Shown here: positions 61,138-64,000 of the stretch, one piece after another
Layout: every line of letters starts with the position of its first letter
How positions within the stretch are numbered: the first letter of the stretch is position 1
Translations under genes and position numbers: made by a program
Notes under the pieces: generated by a model
The model's database searches: none
What the model saw: the letters and a program-made list of their open reading frames with translations, nothing else
Told to the model about the DNA's origin: nothing
Assembly (NCBI RefSeq): GCF_949628265.1
Contig: NC_088788.1
Span: 27,142,335-27,206,334, forward strand
From: Cloeon dipterum
Lineage: Eukaryota; Arthropoda; Insecta; Ephemeroptera; Baetidae
Length of the DNA: 64,000 nucleotides
Direction: 5' to 3'

Positions 61138-64000
61138 CTGAAAGCAGATTTAAACCAACGGTTAACATTTCGGCCCATCAGAGCAAACACAACGAGAGCA
61201 ATTAAATGAGCTGCTCCTCGTTGTGGTCGAATTGAGATGGAAGAGGCAAGTTAGAATCATTTTAAGTTAAAATATTTACGGTTTAAATTCCAAACCCAAA
61301 GAAAGTTCTAGCAAACTTTTCTATATTAAAATATCACCTATTACGTATTAAAGACCACTGTATTAAATACTTGAAAGTTCAGGAAGATATATTCAAATAG
61401 TTTTAAGCATTTCCAAGTGTTGCAGATCTCTATGTATAAATAGCCATTAAGTGCTAATATATTTGCTGTAGGAAATTTGAAAGAATCTGTATAATCAATA
61501 AAATTTTATAAAATGCATAGCATTGATGCCATTTGCAGAGAATTTTACGAAAGAGAGACACAATGGAATACTGGCACGGTGCTCTTTTTGCTGAGTTAAT
61601 AAAATACTTATATCTCAAACTCACTATGTTAAAACAATACATATAATAGTTTGATTAGTCGATGTAACTCAGTGGAAACAAGTCAGTGTTGTACTAGAGC
61701 GTTGATGCTCACGGCTTTCATTAACTGCAGTGCTCTGTTAGTGGACGAACGAGCGATTTCCGCTCATTATCCGAGCGGTAATGAAACTGATGCAAATGAG
61801 ATGCCTGCGGACTGTCACTAAACGAAATCGATTTTCACGCTTTTCTTTTTCATCGGCATCGGCACGCACACGGGCCAAAAGCGATTATCCGGCCCATTAA
61901 AGCATCGATTTTCCCGCGCACAATTTACGACCCGCAGCCGTTTTCGCGCGTCGACCCCGTGCTAATTGATTTACAACTGAGCGAATTACGGCTTGGCGAG
62001 CTCATCTGCAAAGCATGCAGCAACGATAATTACAGTGTCCACACGGCTCTCACATGCTCCAGAGGCAGGCACTCTTTCCATTGTGATTTCTGCACCGCAA
62101 CTCTCAACTCGCGGAGCACAGCTCGAGGGCCCTCGGCTTGTTATCTTTTTACATACGGCAGGATGAAATGCACTTGAGCCACACGGTGACATTGTCATGC
62201 TAAAATTCGCCCTCTCTACCTTCGTCTGCACCAACGGCAGCAGCTGTTGTCAGCTATTTGTACACAAACGCGAGTACACATCATAAATATGACTAAGCGA
62301 ACCGTGTACAATTCAAATTCCCTCTGCAACGAAGAAGCACGACGATAAAAGTGATTCTGAAGGGATTTTCAGAAGAATTCTGCCAGGAAAACCTTTGCAA
62401 AATTACCAACTATTGTTGGGGATCTGAACATAGGGCTTGGTGAAATTAAAAAAACGATTCTAGCAGAATTTCTTGTTTAGAAATTCATCTGGAATAAAGG
62501 AAAAATAGGAAAATAATAAATATCTCTAGATGGACTGACAATTTTTTGAAGATTAAACGGCTGGTATAAAATTCAAGTTTAACATTTTTAAAAATATATA
62601 TTTTTTTTTCAAATGAAACTTACAAAATCAGTCTGTTTTAGACTTTTTATTAGATGGGTCAGAACGTAAAAGAGTCAAAATTGTATCATACGCGCACATT
62701 TAATGATTCTTAAGAAATAAAGGCTATTAATAATGAGGTCAATCGTTTCACTGTCACATCTTTACTCATTGATGCATTTTTTTATTCATAATTGTTTCGA
62801 TCTAAAGTCACGTATTTTGGCAAAAGTTGAACAAAATTAAATGCATTGATTTTAACTCTCCGTGTTGCTTGACAAACTAACAAATCGACTAATAAATTTA
62901 GAATTTTTCTCGTCTTAGCTTTCCTTGAAAAATGGAATTTTAGTGGGATGAAATGTCTCAAGATGGAAATAAAAATATTTGCACTCAAGCATACTCAGCT
63001 GAACAAAAGGTAAGTGCATTTTGCTGTGGCCAGGTATGCTTTTCTGCAGGGTCTCTGGCGTGCTTTATCACCGAACCATCTCTGGCAACCCGCGCGTGTG
63101 CAAATGCACATACGTGATGCTCCTTCCATTAGGCGGTGGCGGCGGAGAAAAATTATCATATAAAAGCCGGTGGGCACAGTGGAGCAGGGCGGCGACAAAA
63201 ATGCGGGAAACGCAAATGAAAACAAATAATTCCGCGCACGCTGTCTGCTGGCCGCTTGGGGAAAATTTTCAATTTGCTCTCATCTTCAATTTCTGTCGGC
63301 CGCCGCGAGTGGGCTGCGACACACAAGTGTAACTTTTGGGGTTTCGTCGTCGCCGCGACTTGTAATTTTATATTGCGCCCGGGCTGAAAGTGGAAACCCT
63401 CCAGGCGAGGTGACTCGAGAAATTAACTCGAGACGGCAGCTGCGAATGCGGAGACCAAAATCGCTCGGAAATGCGAAATGTTTGTTGCTTGGTGCGGATG
63501 GTTTGCATTACAAAAAGACATTTGAGCCGTTGGAATTTCTTTGTTGCTTTAAGGGCTCGTATTTTTAGCTGGAAACAAGAATGCTAACAATAACAAATGT
63601 GTGGATAAGAATGAGAGTGAGTATTTTTTGTTTAGAAAACGGAAAAATTCAGGACTATTTAGTTTAAGTTTGCAATTCACGCTCCCAGCTCGAGGAAGTT
63701 TTGGTTTTGGTTGATTGCGGAGAAGCGGACGTGTTTATTTTGTGTGCGTGCGAGAAGCGCACTAATTGTAAGCACAGGCATAGAAGGCTAATTAATCGAC
63801 AGAGTGCATATTGAGTCAAGTAATCGAATCCAGGTAAAGTGGAACACCGGGACAAACTTTGCAATTAGCCTCCTTACAAACGTCAACAAGAAACTTAGAG
63901 GAACAACAGGGGTTAAAACTAGTTTAAAAGAGCAGACTGATTAATTCAACCTTGAAGATGCGAGAAGGGCGATCAACGAGAAACAGGGCTAGAGTTAAGA
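61138..64000 (-). other. FAM20C intron continuing past the window edge
   Basis: No further FAM20C exon is recognisable here; the next upstream exon (ending in phase 2) must lie right of 64000. GC-rich blocks occur near 61740-62250 (with an octamer ATGCAAAT at 61790-61797) and 63020-63440, in AT-rich DNA. Confidence 0.5.

Overview
This window is eukaryotic nuclear DNA, most likely from an insect or another arthropod. Its genes have many GT-AG introns, some only 47-58 bp and others several kb. The background is AT-rich, and every recognised protein is an animal-type gene. I cannot name the species. There are no operons, prokaryotic features, CRISPR arrays or viral genes that I can see. I rebuilt gene models by hand by joining exons in phase and comparing them with family motifs.

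Layout, left to right: (1) the 3' part of SVIP, the small VCP/p97-interacting protein (+, runs off the left edge); (2) ANKRD54 (+, 7 exons); (3) a sphingosine kinase (-, 10 exons, about 24 kb, with a 14.1 kb second intron); (4) YARS2, mitochondrial tyrosyl-tRNA synthetase (+, 10 exons); (5) CCDC40, an axonemal ruler protein (-, 13 exons), tail-to-tail with YARS2 and with only 46 bp between the stop codons; (6) INTS13/Asunder, an Integrator subunit (+, 10 exons); (7) DBR1, the RNA lariat debranching enzyme (+, 3 exons), lying entirely inside INTS13 intron 2 on the same strand; (8) the 3' part of a FAM20C-type secretory-pathway kinase (-, 4 exons seen, upstream exons beyond the right edge).

The middle block (32.5-44.5 kb) is compact and made of housekeeping or ciliary genes with tiny introns. 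The flanks hold two genes with very long introns (sphingosine kinase and FAM20C). Those introns contain no recognisable coding sequence but do contain foldback repeats and GC-rich islands in AT-rich DNA that could be regulatory.

The most interesting observations are the same-strand nesting of DBR1 in INTS13 (a lariat-processing enzyme carried in an intron of a 3'-end-processing factor, with its own poly(A) signal), a full RFX X-box 66-79 bp upstream of the CCDC40 start codon, the CCDC40/YARS2 3'-end crowding, two inverted-repeat elements (18.4 kb and 57.6-58.3 kb), a CTCF-like site ahead of ANKRD54, and a 24-base tRNA-Ser/Leu-like 5' fragment. I do not see a clearly new biological system.
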